The notes: a model not told the origin generated them from the letters alone. Numbered from the stretch's first letter, positions 7,814 through 16,849 are shown. The stretch is DNA of 41,464 nucleotides from Oscillospiraceae bacterium (GCA_022800935.1 JAAWRH010000033.1:1-41464); one strand, 5' to 3'. Numbers and translations: made by a program.

Positions 7814-8755
7814 TTAAAATCCATAAAAAATCAGGGGATCTTTGGTTCCCTCCAGATTTCTGTGGATGCAGTTCCGACACTGCTTGGCGTCGCACACCTG
7901 GCAGATGGGATGATACTCCCGGCGGTACAGCCGGGCATTCTTCAACTGACTGATACCGGATTCAGGATTTCCTATTACCCATTCAGAGTTTTCCCGGTAG
8001 AAGGCGGGGCAGGTGTAGGACTGACCGTCCGGCGCATAGGCAAAAGTTCGTTCGCCTGCCCGGCAATTGTTCCACAGTGTCGAATAACACAGGTCTGTCA
8101 GCAGATTGATCTCCTTTTTGGTTCCGCTGTCGGACTGCTCCTTAATCAAGTAGTCCTTGATGGCTCTCAGCTGCTCCAGATAACAAGCCTCGTCAAAACC
8201 GGCGTTCAGATTCAGAACATTTACATTCACCCTGTCTACAGTGGAGAGCAGACGAATCACATCCTCTGCCAGATATGCCAAATCTGCCTGCTGAATGTTG
8301 TAAATACAATTATCCAGGGGCTCGTCCGCCTTTTGGACGCTGGTATGATCGAATATGTACAATGTCTTTTTCAGGAACTTTGCCTTATCGTTCAGCCCAA
8401 TGGGGAGAATATGCTGGATAATGAATTCCTCAAACACCGGCATATGGGAAAAATCATACTCAAGATATTGATCATCTCCATGTACAAATACCGGCATCAT
8501 GAAGTTCTCCCGGCAGAATTGCAGCCCCTTTTTGATGCCATCCAGGGACATGGAGCGAGTTCCAGAAACCTTGCTGTTGTCATAGCAGCAGAAGGTGGCG
8601 TAATTGTCCGAAAGAAGGAAATACATTTTCGTCGTATCCGAGGTGGTATCCCGTTCAATTCCAAACCGATTGAACAGCTTGGCAAAGTAGTACTTATGGC
8701 GGAGCATCTCATTGAAGATGTATATCGAGTTGTCCACATCAACTAATTTTTCCAT
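7814..8755 (-). CDS. SPASM-domain protein without radical SAM core, CXXX-peptide-maturase-like
   Basis: A 313-residue protein ending in a SPASM-type iron-sulfur binding region: a cysteine followed by GQSYTC with the expected spacing, then CQVCDAKQCRNC. No CxxxCxxC radical SAM motif is present. The N-terminal part (YFLLSDNYATFCCYDN, then LDGIKKGLQFCRENFMMPVF) resembles, from memory, the family named CXXX repeat peptide maturase, proteins encoded near cysteine-repeat peptides modified by radical SAM enzymes. No such peptide or radical SAM gene is visible here, so substrate and role are unknown. The start is uncertain because AAAGGA abuts the ATG. A 7-bp hairpin (8781-8798) lies just upstream. 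It precedes the two-component genes on the same strand. Confidence 0.6.
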   Translation of the reverse strand: MEKLVDVDNSIYIFNEMLRHKYYFAKLFNRFGIERDTTSDTTKMYFLLSDNYATFCCYDNSKVSGTRSMSLDGIKKGLQFCRENFMMPVFVHGDDQYLEYDFSHMPVFEEFIIQHILPIGLNDKAKFLKKTLYIFDHTSVQKADEPLDNCIYNIQQADLAYLAEDVIRLLSTVDRVNVNVLNLNAGFDEACYLEQLRAIKDYLIKEQSDSGTKKEINLLTDLCYSTLWNNCRAGERTFAYAPDGQSYTCPAFYRENSEWVIGNPESGISQLKNARLYRREYHPICQVCDAKQCRNCIHRNLEGTKDPLIFYGF

Positions 8756-8849
8756 TCCTTTGAATAATAATGTCCTCCACGACAGGCCGCTGCCTGTCCA
8801 GTAAAACCTATGGGGTAATAAAAATTCCCTTGTGCAAGCAATCTACTGC

Positions 8850-8877
8850 TTGACAAACCGGAAAAGCCGAGTATAAT
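8850..8877 (+). promoter_or_regulatory. Promoter of the cobalamin operon
   Basis: TTGACA (8850-8855) and TATAAT (8872-8877), both consensus, are separated by 16 bases. The -35 box is overlapped by a small inverted repeat, CAAGCA/TGCTTG (8835-8852). Transcription would start about 15 bases before the riboswitch. Confidence 0.85.
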
Positions 8878-8891
8878 ACCCATATATAAAT

Positions 8892-9084
8892 ATTTCAAGT
8901 GCCCCGCTGACCGTACAGGCTGCGGGGAGAATAGAGAACCGGGTGGGAATCCCGGACGGTACCGCCGCTGTATGCGTATGAGCCTGAAATTCGTTGGCGA
9001 AAGCCAGTCACTGGGAAACTGGGAAGGCAGAACCAGGCGTGGAATGATTTTCCGTAGACGCAAGCCAGAAGAACTGCTTGAAAT
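8892..9084 (+). ncRNA. Cobalamin riboswitch (adenosylcobalamin-type aptamer)
   Basis: The closing stem is ATTTCAAG (8892-8899) with CTTGAAAT (9077-9084). Inside are the hallmark blocks of B12 aptamers: GGGAATCCCGGACGGTACC, then GCCGCTGTA, GAAAGCCAGTCACTGGG, and a B12 box reading AGCCAGAAGAACTGC (9063-9077). It lies downstream of a consensus promoter and upstream of a terminator and 18 corrinoid genes. Ligand binding should turn the operon off. Confidence 0.95.
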
Positions 9085-9234
9085 GACAGCAAGCTTTGCC
9101 CACGATGTATGGGACAAGGCTTTATGGTGTGCGTCATAAATCAACAAAGGGCAGGCAAAACCCCAAAAAACGGGACGGCGTTTGTCTTTTGAAAATTTAC
9201 AGTCCCGCTCGCCATGTTTTGTTGCGTGAAAACG

Positions 9235-9272
9235 GGCGCGGCAGCTTTTGTTATAGCTGCCGCGCCTTTTTT
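9235..9272 (+). terminator. Riboswitch expression-platform terminator
   Basis: Perfect 12-base GC-rich arms (9235-9246 and 9255-9266) flank an 8-base loop and are followed by six T. Standing between the aptamer and btuC, this is the off-state terminator. I did not resolve the antiterminator pairing in the 150 bases between. Confidence 0.88.
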
Positions 9273-9311
9273 ACTGTGTTTGAAAACCGGAAGGGAGCGT
9301 AAATAACGCCA

Positions 9312-10289
9312 ATGAAACCATATCATAAAATCGCGATAATCCTATTATTGGCTTGCCTTTGCGTCCTCTCTACCATGGTATGCGTTTCGGTGGGGACGGT
9401 ATCCTATACCATCCCGGAGGTGGTTCAGGGGCTGATCAATGCCGATTCCCCGTCGCGGCTGATTATCTGGAACGTCCGCCTGCCCCGGATACTCTGCGGC
9501 GGCATGGTGGGCGTCTGTTTGTCGCTGGCTGGATGTATCCTCCAAGGGGTTATGCGGAACCATCTGGCCTCCCCGTCTACTATTGGTGTAACCAGCGGGG
9601 CAAGCTTTATGGGGTATCTTACCTTGGCGGCGTTTCCGCAGTATTCCCAGGCATTGCCAATCGCCGCCATTATTGGTTCCTTTGCCGCTACCATGATTAT
9701 CTATCTGCTGGCTTATGAAAAGGGGGTCAGCCCGGTGAAAATGATTTTATCAGGTATGGCGGTATCGGCTGTGTTTGGGGCGTTCAACGATATCATCCGC
9801 ACCTTTTTTTCCGATCATCTGGCGAACACCGCCGGGTTTATGGTGGGAACGCTGAACGGCTGCGTATGGGACAGCTTTTTTATGATCCTCCCCTACATGG
9901 CAGCGGGAATGATTATCTGTCTTTTCCTGCCCTCTAAAATGAATATCCTGATGCTGGGGGACGAGATGGCAAACTCTTTGGGACTGCGTACAGAGCGTTT
10001 TCGATTGTTCCTGATCGCGGCATCTTCCCTGTTGGCAGGTTCTTCTGTGGCGGTGGCGGGGCTTGTCAGCTTTGTTGGGCTGATTGTCCCGCATATTGCC
10101 CGGCTGATAGTAGGCTCGGATTACAAATATTTATTTTCTGCATCCATTTTCCTGGGCTATCTGCTGGTGATTGTCTGCGATACCATTGGGCGGGTGATCC
10201 TGCCTGTTGGCAATTTATCGGTCAGCATTGTGCTTTCCTTTATCGGCGCGCCCTTCTTTTTGTACCTGCTGCGGAAAAAGGAGGGGTGA
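9312..10289 (+). CDS. btuC: Corrinoid ABC transporter permease (FecCD family)
   Basis: A 325-residue, very hydrophobic protein of the FecCD/BtuC permease family with about ten membrane segments. Typical motifs are RLPRILCGGMVG near residue 55, the SPSTIGVTSGASF segment, and GLIVPHIARLIVG near residue 255, which belongs to the loop that contacts the ATPase. The family also carries siderophores and heme; position straight after a cobalamin riboswitch and with cobalamin genes downstream points to corrinoid import. It is followed with a 3-base gap by the ATPase gene. Confidence 0.85.
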   Translation: MKPYHKIAIILLLACLCVLSTMVCVSVGTVSYTIPEVVQGLINADSPSRLIIWNVRLPRILCGGMVGVCLSLAGCILQGVMRNHLASPSTIGVTSGASFMGYLTLAAFPQYSQALPIAAIIGSFAATMIIYLLAYEKGVSPVKMILSGMAVSAVFGAFNDIIRTFFSDHLANTAGFMVGTLNGCVWDSFFMILPYMAAGMIICLFLPSKMNILMLGDEMANSLGLRTERFRLFLIAASSLLAGSSVAVAGLVSFVGLIVPHIARLIVGSDYKYLFSASIFLGYLLVIVCDTIGRVILPVGNLSVSIVLSFIGAPFFLYLLRKKEG

Positions 10290-10292
10290 ACG

Positions 10293-11090
10293 GTGTATTT
10301 TGGCTTTCAGAACATTTCCATTGCATATGGAAAGCAGCCCATCCTTGAAAATATCAATATGGAGTTTGAAAAAGGCAGCCTGACCACCATCATCGGCCCC
10401 AACGGGTGCGGCAAAAGCAGCCTTTTGAAAACAGTTTCCAGGGTGGTTTCCCCGTCGGCGGGAGAAGTTGTCTTTCAGGACAAGCCCCTCCGGGCATATG
10501 CCCCAAAGGAGCTTGCAAAAAGAATCGCCTATCTGCCGCAGGTACATATGTCGCCCAAGGATATTACAATTCGGACGCTGGTTTCCTATGGACGGTACCC
10601 TTATAAAAAGTTCGCTTCCGGCATGACTGGGCAGGATTACGAGATGGTTGAGCAGTCCTTGGCCTTGACGGGGCTTGAAAATATGGGGGACAGACTTCTC
10701 AACAACCTTTCCGGCGGGGAAAAGCAGCGGGCATGGATAGCCATGACCATCTGCCAGCAGCCGGAAATCCTCCTGCTGGACGAGCCCATCACCTATCTGG
10801 ATATAGGCTACCAGGTGGAAGTCCTTGAACTGATCCAAAAATTGAAGAAACAACTGAAAATTACAATCATTATGGTACTTCACGATATGAATTTTACTGC
10901 CCGGTATTCCGACTGGGTTTATATCCTGAAGGATCGCCATATATACGGCAGCGGCAGGCCGGAGGAAACCATTGAATATGAAAAGATGGAACAGGTTTTC
11001 GGTATTGGTTCTCAGGTGCTCCGTGATGAAAAAAACAATTGCCCGTTTATTATCCCGGAAAAGCTTCAGGTTGAGACCGGGTTGAAATAG
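10293..11090 (+). CDS. btuD: Corrinoid ABC transporter ATP-binding protein
   Basis: A 265-residue ATPase that powers the permease. Walker A GPNGCGKSS is near residue 35, the signature LSGGEKQRAW near 138, Walker B ILLLDEP follows, and the switch histidine sits in VLHDMNF. It starts with GTG at 10293, preceded by GGAGG seven bases upstream, and belongs to the FecE/BtuD group. The tail of about 40 residues after the core is normal for this family. Confidence 0.9.
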   Translation: MYFGFQNISIAYGKQPILENINMEFEKGSLTTIIGPNGCGKSSLLKTVSRVVSPSAGEVVFQDKPLRAYAPKELAKRIAYLPQVHMSPKDITIRTLVSYGRYPYKKFASGMTGQDYEMVEQSLALTGLENMGDRLLNNLSGGEKQRAWIAMTICQQPEILLLDEPITYLDIGYQVEVLELIQKLKKQLKITIIMVLHDMNFTARYSDWVYILKDRHIYGSGRPEETIEYEKMEQVFGIGSQVLRDEKNNCPFIIPEKLQVETGLK

Positions 11091-11119
11091 ATAAATTTCA
11101 GAAAAGAGGTACTTAGATT

Positions 11120-12271
11120 ATGAAAAAAACGCTTGCGGTTTTGTTGACAATGTTCCTGCTTTTTTCCCTAACCGTAACCGCCTGTAATGGTCAGACCGAA
11201 TCGTCCGGCGGCTCCGAAGCACCGTCCAGCCAAAGCCCGGTTCCCTCCCAGCCCGTCCAATCGTCGGAATCCTCCAAGACCCCGGAGGAATCTTCCTCCC
11301 CGTCCTCTGTTCCAGAAGAAACGGATAATGAAGTTATCAGCTACTATTTGAACAAGGCAAATGAGGTCGTCGTTACCGATACCCATGTTACCTTTACCGA
11401 CGACTCCGGCCGGGGTGAAATTTCCGTTGCCAAAAAACCGCAAAAGGTTGCCGTATTGTACGGAAGCCTTGCCTGCCTGTGGTATGAAGCGGGCGGAACG
11501 GTTCAGGCGGCAATAGGCGGAAAAAGCTCTACCGCCTTATATCAGGAGCAGATAGGCCACGACATTACCCAGGACGAAGGGGTTGCCGTTGTTTCGGAAA
11601 GCTTCTCTGGAACCAGTTGGGATGTCGAGAGAATTTTAGCGGAACAGCCAGACCTGATTATTTGCTCCACCGGCATGAAAGGGTATGAAACCATCAGCGG
11701 CCCCGCTAATTCCGCCGGTATCCCGGTCATCGGCATCGACTATGACTCGGTGCGGGATTACTTAAAATGGTTTAAGGTTTTCTGCAATCTCAACGGTCAG
11801 CCGGAGCTTTGGGACTCAGTGGCCGATCAAACGGCCCAGAGCATTATTGATATCGTCTCCCGTGTACCGAAGGACACCGAGTCCCCTCGTGCAGTTATCC
11901 TGGTTCTATCCTCTGATGTGCTGAAAGCATATACCGGGGCTTCCCAGCCCGGCGTTATTCTGAAAGAGCTGGGCGGCGTGAACCTGGTGGATGAAGATAA
12001 TTCCCAAAGCGCTTCCAGCGTCGAAATCAATATGGAGGATTTATACGCGCTGGCCCCTGATATGATCTTCCTGTCAGAATTCGGGGAAACGAACCTGGAA
12101 ACCTTGAATGAGTTGTATGGGAACGACCCGGTATGGCAGAGCCTTGACGCTGTCAAGGAGGGCCGGCTGTACGGATTGGAAAAAGTACTGTTCCATAATA
12201 AGGCCAATCGGAATTACAATAAGGCCTATCAATTTATGGCAAATCTTCTCTATCCGAACAGTGGATTTTAA
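11120..12271 (+). CDS. btuF: Corrinoid-binding lipoprotein (periplasmic binding protein family 2)
   Basis: A 383-residue lipoprotein: signal peptide with lipobox LTVTAC (lipidated Cys22), a Ser/Pro-rich linker to about residue 70, then a BtuF/FhuD-type binding domain (VAVLYGSLACLWYEAGG, QPDLIICSTG, LAPDMIFLSEFG). It would capture corrinoid outside the cell and deliver it to the BtuCD-like pair. AAGAGGT upstream of the ATG serves as ribosome site. It ends the transporter part of the operon, 38 bases before cbiK. Confidence 0.88.
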   Translation: MKKTLAVLLTMFLLFSLTVTACNGQTESSGGSEAPSSQSPVPSQPVQSSESSKTPEESSSPSSVPEETDNEVISYYLNKANEVVVTDTHVTFTDDSGRGEISVAKKPQKVAVLYGSLACLWYEAGGTVQAAIGGKSSTALYQEQIGHDITQDEGVAVVSESFSGTSWDVERILAEQPDLIICSTGMKGYETISGPANSAGIPVIGIDYDSVRDYLKWFKVFCNLNGQPELWDSVADQTAQSIIDIVSRVPKDTESPRAVILVLSSDVLKAYTGASQPGVILKELGGVNLVDEDNSQSASSVEINMEDLYALAPDMIFLSEFGETNLETLNELYGNDPVWQSLDAVKEGRLYGLEKVLFHNKANRNYNKAYQFMANLLYPNSGF

Positions 12272-12309
12272 GCCCGATTCATAAAAAGCCGGAAAGGAGC
12301 GAAAGAGCA

Positions 12310-12759
12310 GTGAAAACCGGAATATTGGCAGTCAGCTTTGGAACATCAAATCTGGAAGCGCTGGAAAACAGCATTGTCCCGTTGGAACGGGAGATTGCCG
12401 CCGCTTTTCCCGATGCTGTCTGTTACAGGGCCTTTACCAGCGGTACCATCAGAAAAATCCGGAAACGCCGGACCGTCGAGGGAAAACCCGATTTTCAGGA
12501 CGCGCTTCGGGAGCTTTCTCTGCAAAACTGCCGCAAGGTTCACCTGGTTCCCCTGCTGCTGACAGCAGGAGTCCATACCAGGGAAGATATGGCGGGAGAA
12601 GAACCGGTAAGCCTCCGCAGCCTGCTGGAAAGGGAGGGCTTTGCGGTCAGTTGGTCAATGCGGGGGCTGGGAGAAATTCCCGCCATTCGGGAGATGTATA
12701 TCCGGCGCGTCAAGGACGCTTATCGTTCTCTGGAAAATACGAAGGGAGGGCTATTTTGA
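12310..12759 (+). pseudogene. cbiK: CbiK cobaltochelatase with internal in-frame deletion
   Basis: Only 149 residues against about 260-300 for CbiK, which inserts cobalt into sirohydrochlorin. Residues 1-54 match the family start (ILAVSFGTSN, RAFTSGTIRKI) and residues 55-149 match its last third (TVEGKPDF, VPLLLTAGVHTREDMAGEEP, GLGEIPAIREMY). About 110 residues between are missing although the frame is kept. The second active-site histidine (His89, equivalent to His207 in Salmonella) remains; the first, in the GHGTEH-like motif, is lost with the catalytic glutamate region. It starts with GTG after GGAAAGGAG. It is probably inactive; a single-domain CbiXS-like dimer is a remote alternative. 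Confidence 0.82.
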
Positions 12760-12964
12760 ATAAGCTAAGCGTGGTGGGCATCGGCCCTGGAAATTATGAA
12801 AACATGACGATACACGCCGATAAAGTACTTCGGGAGGCAGAGGTAATTATCGGCTATACCGTTTATATAGACCTTATCCGCAGCTATTACCCTGATAAAG
12901 GGTAACGCCCAGAGGTTACAGGGGCATACAGCCTCCTGATGAAAACCAGAAAGAGAGGAAGCCT
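12756..12964 (+). pseudogene. cbiH: CbiH (precorrin-3B C17-methyltransferase) with central deletion
   Basis: The TTG start at 12756 overlaps the cbiK stop. Forty-eight codons match the start of CbiH/CobJ (LSVVGIGPGNYENMT, AEVIIGYTVYIDLI), and the frame then ends at 12903-12905. From about 12901 another frame gives VTPRGYRGIQPPDENQ, the usual C-terminal TPRGY end of this family, and runs to the TGA that overlaps the cbiA start. About 170 residues, including most of the S-adenosylmethionine and substrate pocket, are missing and the frame is broken. The protein cannot contract the corrin ring. Confidence 0.82.
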
Positions 12965-14331
12965 TGAACGGCAAAGAGCAGGATATTCCAAGATTCATGG
13001 TTGCGGGGACAAACAGCGGCTGCGGCAAAACCACTGTAACCTGCGCCGTTTTGCAGGCGTTTGCCAACCGGGGGCTGAATGTGGGAGCCTTCAAATGCGG
13101 CCCCGATTACATTGACCCCATGTTCCACAGCAGCATTACCGGGACAAAAAGCACAAACCTTGACGGCTTTTTCTTTGACGGGAACACGATGAATTATCTT
13201 CTGGCACAGGGCGGAGCTGGGCGGGACATCTCTGTCATAGAGGGCGTGATGGGGTATTACGACGGATTGAGCCTGACCCGGACAGAGGCAAGCTCCTATG
13301 AAACGGCGCTGGCCACCAAAACCCCTGTGGTTCTGGCGGTCAACGCCAAAGGCGCATCCCTTTCGGTGCTGGCTGTCATTCAGGGGTTTTTGGAGTTCCG
13401 CCCAAACAGCCAAATACAGGGGGCTATCCTCAACCAATGCAGCCCTATGAGCTATCCCGCCCTGTCAAAAGCAATTTTGGAATCCTTCCAGGGGCGGATA
13501 CAGCCCTTGGGGTATCTGCCCAGGCTGGAAAACTGCGCCCTGGAAAGCCGCCGCCTTGGTTTGGTGACAGCCAGGGAAACGGCAGATTTAAAGGAAAAGT
13601 TGCAAAGACTGGCAGAACAGGCAGAGAAAACCATTGACCTTGACGGATTACAAAAACTGGGGGAATCCGCCGCTGCCGTTTCCTGCGAACCTGTAAATCT
13701 TCCCCGGTTTGAACCTGTCAGAATCGCCCTGGCAAGGGACAAGGCGTTTTGTTTTTACTATGAGGACAATTTGCGGATGCTTCGGGAGATGGGCGCGGAG
13801 CTGGCGGAATTCAGCCCCCTTTCGGATGTAAAACTCCCTGAAAACATCCATGGACTGTACCTCGGCGGCGGATACCCAGAGCTGTACGCCAAAGAGCTGA
13901 GCGAAAACCGTTCCATGCTGGAATCTGTTCGCAGGGCAATCCAAAAAGGGCTTCCCTGTATTGCGGAGTGCGGCGGGTTCATGTACCTGAACAGGAGCAT
14001 TGCCGGGTATCCTATGGCGGGTGTTCTGCCGGGGGAATGTTTTGATACTGGGAAGCTGACGCGGTTCGGCTATGTGACTTTAACGGCAAAGAAGGACAGC
14101 CTGCTCTGCAAAGCCGGGGAGGAAATCCGCGGCCATGAATTCCATTACTGGGATTCCACCGCCCTAGGCGGGGATTTCTCCGCCGTCAAGCCGTCGGGGA
14201 AAAGTTGGGACTGCGTAATTGCGACAGACCGGCTTTACGCCGGATTTCCCCATTTTCATTTCTACGCCAATCCTTCTTTTGCAGAGCGGTTTTATCAGGC
14301 TTGTTTAAAGGAGAAAAAAGCCAATGTTTGA
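12964..14331 (+). CDS. cbiA: Cobyrinate a,c-diamide synthase
   Basis: A 455-residue glutamine-dependent amidase that converts the a and c carboxylates of cobyrinate to amides using ATP. The N-terminal half is a P-loop domain (GTNSGCGKTT at about 15-24, FKCGPDYIDP). The C-terminal half is a class I glutamine amidotransferase domain with nucleophile CIAECGGFMYL and histidines in GHEFHYWD and FPHFHFY. It starts with TTG at 12964 after AGAGAGGA, and the last 8 bases overlap cbiC. Length and motifs are complete. Confidence 0.93.
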   Translation: MNGKEQDIPRFMVAGTNSGCGKTTVTCAVLQAFANRGLNVGAFKCGPDYIDPMFHSSITGTKSTNLDGFFFDGNTMNYLLAQGGAGRDISVIEGVMGYYDGLSLTRTEASSYETALATKTPVVLAVNAKGASLSVLAVIQGFLEFRPNSQIQGAILNQCSPMSYPALSKAILESFQGRIQPLGYLPRLENCALESRRLGLVTARETADLKEKLQRLAEQAEKTIDLDGLQKLGESAAAVSCEPVNLPRFEPVRIALARDKAFCFYYEDNLRMLREMGAELAEFSPLSDVKLPENIHGLYLGGGYPELYAKELSENRSMLESVRRAIQKGLPCIAECGGFMYLNRSIAGYPMAGVLPGECFDTGKLTRFGYVTLTAKKDSLLCKAGEEIRGHEFHYWDSTALGGDFSAVKPSGKSWDCVIATDRLYAGFPHFHFYANPSFAERFYQACLKEKKANV

Positions 14332-14947
14332 AATTGTAAAACCTATGGACATTGAAAAACGCAGTTTTGAGATTATCACAGAACTTTTAGGCGGGCGGAG
14401 CTTCCCGCCGGAGCAGGGGCCAATTATCAAGCGTGTTATCCACACTACCGCCGATTTTGACTATGCCGATAACCTGGTTTTCTCCCCCGGCGCGGTGGAA
14501 AAAGGTCTTGAAGCCCTGAAAGGCGGCTGTCACATTGTCACCGACACCACCATGGCAATGGCAGGCATCAACAAAACCGCCCTTGGCAGGCTGGGCGGGC
14601 AGGTTCATTGTTTTATTGCCGACCCCGACGTAGCCGAGGAAGCCAAAGCCCGGAATGTCACCCGCTCCATGGTGTCCATGGAAAAGGCCGCCCGGCTGGA
14701 AAAGCCCTGTATCTTTGCCATCGGCAACGCCCCGACAGCTTTAATGGAGCTTTATGAACTGATTCAGGCCCAAAAAGTGAATCCTGTCTTGATTATCGGC
14801 GTACCTGTGGGGTTTGTCAACGTGGTGGAAAGCAAGGAGCAGATCATGACCGCCCCAGTCCCCTATATTGTGGCGCGGGGGCGGAAGGGCGGGAGCAGCG
14901 TCGCCGCCGCTGTCTGCAACGCCCTCCTTTACCAGATTTCCCGCTAG
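14324..14947 (+). CDS. cbiC: Cobalt-precorrin-8 methylmutase
   Basis: A 207-residue enzyme moving a methyl group from C11 to C12 to give cobyrinate. The catalytic histidine lies in RVIHTTADFDYADN; further family blocks are DTTMAMAGINK, IGNAPTALMEL and GVPVGFVNVVESKE. It overlaps the end of cbiA by 8 bases and is followed 10 bases later by cbiD. AAAGGAG precedes the ATG. Complete. Confidence 0.94.
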   Translation: MFEIVKPMDIEKRSFEIITELLGGRSFPPEQGPIIKRVIHTTADFDYADNLVFSPGAVEKGLEALKGGCHIVTDTTMAMAGINKTALGRLGGQVHCFIADPDVAEEAKARNVTRSMVSMEKAARLEKPCIFAIGNAPTALMELYELIQAQKVNPVLIIGVPVGFVNVVESKEQIMTAPVPYIVARGRKGGSSVAAAVCNALLYQISR

Positions 14948-14957
14948 GTAAGGCCAT

Positions 14958-16088
14958 ATGGAACAATACATTGAAAAGGACGGCAAACGCCTGCGGTTAG
15001 GGTATACGACAGGCTCCTGCGCGGCGGCAGCGGCAAAGGCCGCGGCCTGGATGCTGCTGACCGGAAAGCCCAAGGAAAAAATCTCCATCCAAACGCCAAA
15101 GGGGATTCCCCTCATCCTGGAAGTAAAGGAAATCTCCATAGAAGGAAGCCGCGTCTCCTGCGCTATTGAAAAGGACAGCGGCGACGACCCCGACGTTACC
15201 AAGGGAATGTTGATTTTCGCATCTGTTTCCTATGTGGAGAAACTCGGTATTTCCATAGACGGCGGGCAGGGCATAGGCCGCGTGACAAAACCTGGTCTGG
15301 ATCAGCCGGTGGGCGCGGCTGCCATCAATTCAGTCCCCCGCCGGATGATACGGGAAAACGTGGAGGAGGTCTGCCGCCTGGCGGACTATTCCGGCGGGAT
15401 TTCTGTGGTGATCTCCGCGCCGGGCGGGGAAGAAATCGCCCAAAAGACCTTTAACCCCCGTTTGGGCATTGTGGGGGGAATCTCCATCCTTGGCACAACG
15501 GGAATTGTCGAGCCCATGAGCGACAAGGCCCTGGTTGACACCATCCGCGCGGAACTGAACCAGCGGAAAGCGCTGGGCGCGGAATATGTCCTGCTGACCC
15601 CTGGCAATTATGGGTATGACTTTATCCGTGACAGCCTGCATATCGACCCGGAAAAGGCGGTCATGACCTCCAACTTCATTGGGGACGCCCTGGACATCTG
15701 CAAGGGCCTGGGATTCAAGGGCGTTCTGCTTGTGGGGCACATCGGGAAGCTGGTCAAGCTGGCTGGGGGGATGTTCAACACCCACTCGCAATATGGGGAC
15801 TGCCGCATGGAAATTTTGACCGCCCAGGCGGCTTTATGCGGCATCCATGCCAAAAGGGCAGCGGAAATTATGAACGCCGCTGTCTGCGACGACGCCCTGC
15901 GGGTTCTCAGCGGGGAGAACATCCTCAAAGAAATCATGGAACGGCTGGCACAGCGGATAGGATATTATCTGCGCATTCGGGCGGGTAGTGATATGGAGAC
16001 AGGGACAGCCTTTTTCTCCAAGGTCTATGGACTGCTGGGAAAAACGGAAAATACAGATGATTTGATTGATAAAATCAGGAAGGGATAA
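14958..16088 (+). CDS. cbiD: Cobalt-precorrin-5B C1-methyltransferase
   Basis: A 376-residue protein with the CbiD start signature LRLGYTTGSCAAAAAKAA and the later blocks GIGRVTKPGL, GEEIAQKTFNPRLGI and LVGHIGKLVKLAGGMFNTHS. CbiD methylates C1 in the oxygen-independent pathway, so its presence shows that the pathway is the anaerobic one. It sits in the operon between cbiC and cbiF with small gaps. Confidence 0.94.
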   Translation: MEQYIEKDGKRLRLGYTTGSCAAAAAKAAAWMLLTGKPKEKISIQTPKGIPLILEVKEISIEGSRVSCAIEKDSGDDPDVTKGMLIFASVSYVEKLGISIDGGQGIGRVTKPGLDQPVGAAAINSVPRRMIRENVEEVCRLADYSGGISVVISAPGGEEIAQKTFNPRLGIVGGISILGTTGIVEPMSDKALVDTIRAELNQRKALGAEYVLLTPGNYGYDFIRDSLHIDPEKAVMTSNFIGDALDICKGLGFKGVLLVGHIGKLVKLAGGMFNTHSQYGDCRMEILTAQAALCGIHAKRAAEIMNAAVCDDALRVLSGENILKEIMERLAQRIGYYLRIRAGSDMETGTAFFSKVYGLLGKTENTDDLIDKIRKG

Positions 16089-16093
16089 TACAT

Positions 16094-16849
16094 ATGGTAC
16101 ATTTTGTAGGCGCGGGTTGCGGGGCGGCGGATTTAATCACCATCCGCGGGGCGCGGCTTCTGGGGGAAGCAGACATTCTCATTTACGCCGGTTCCCTGGT
16201 CAATCCGGAGCTGCTGAAATACGCAAAGCCCGGCTGTGAAATTCACAACAGCGCGGAAATGAATTTAGAAGAAATACTCACTGTAATCAAATCCGCCGAA
16301 GCCGCCGAAAAAACAACTGTCCGGCTCCACAGCGGGGATTCCAGCATCTACGGCGCGGTGCAGGAGCAGTTTGCCGAATTGGACAGCCTGGGGATCGCTT
16401 ACGATGTATGCCCCGGCGTCAGCTCCTTCTTCGGGGCGGCGGCATCCTTAAAGGTGGAGTATACCCCACCGGAGGTTAGCCAGACGGTAATCCTCACCCG
16501 AACCGCCGGAAAAACCCCTGTCCCGGAGCGGGAGTCTATCCAATCTTTGGCAGCGCACCAAGCGACAATGGTCTTGTTCCTGAGTACCAAGCTGACTGAA
16601 AAACTTCAAAGGGAGCTTTTGGAGGGCGGCTATCCGGGAAACACCCCTGCCGCAATCGTCTATAAAGCCACTTGGCCGGATGAGAAGATTTTCCGCTGTA
16701 CAGTAGAAACCCTTCACAGGACTGTAACGGAAAATAAGCTCACCCGGACAGCGTTGATAATCGTGGGAAACTGTATGTCAGAGAACTCTAACCGCTCCTA
16801 CCTATATTCCCCGGAGCGCTGTATGGGATACCGGAGGGACAATCCATGA
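16094..16849 (+). CDS. cbiF: Cobalt-precorrin-4 C11-methyltransferase
   Basis: A 251-residue tetrapyrrole methylase. The S-adenosylmethionine site shows as VGAGCGAADLITIRG at the start, LIYAGSLVNPELL, RLHSGDSSIYGAVQEQ and CPGVSSFFGAAA. It methylates C11 after ring contraction. The stop overlaps the cbiG start as ATGA, so the two are probably translationally coupled. Complete. Confidence 0.93.
   Translation: MVHFVGAGCGAADLITIRGARLLGEADILIYAGSLVNPELLKYAKPGCEIHNSAEMNLEEILTVIKSAEAAEKTTVRLHSGDSSIYGAVQEQFAELDSLGIAYDVCPGVSSFFGAAASLKVEYTPPEVSQTVILTRTAGKTPVPERESIQSLAAHQATMVLFLSTKLTEKLQRELLEGGYPGNTPAAIVYKATWPDEKIFRCTVETLHRTVTENKLTRTALIIVGNCMSENSNRSYLYSPERCMGYRRDNP

Noticed and set aside
7862..8746. 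294-codon open frame on the plus strand
   Set aside because: It mirrors the SPASM-domain gene, whose cysteine motifs and strand context fit its neighbours better.
8743..9147. 134-codon minus-strand frame over the riboswitch
   Set aside because: It overlaps the conserved aptamer and promoter and shows no protein family features.
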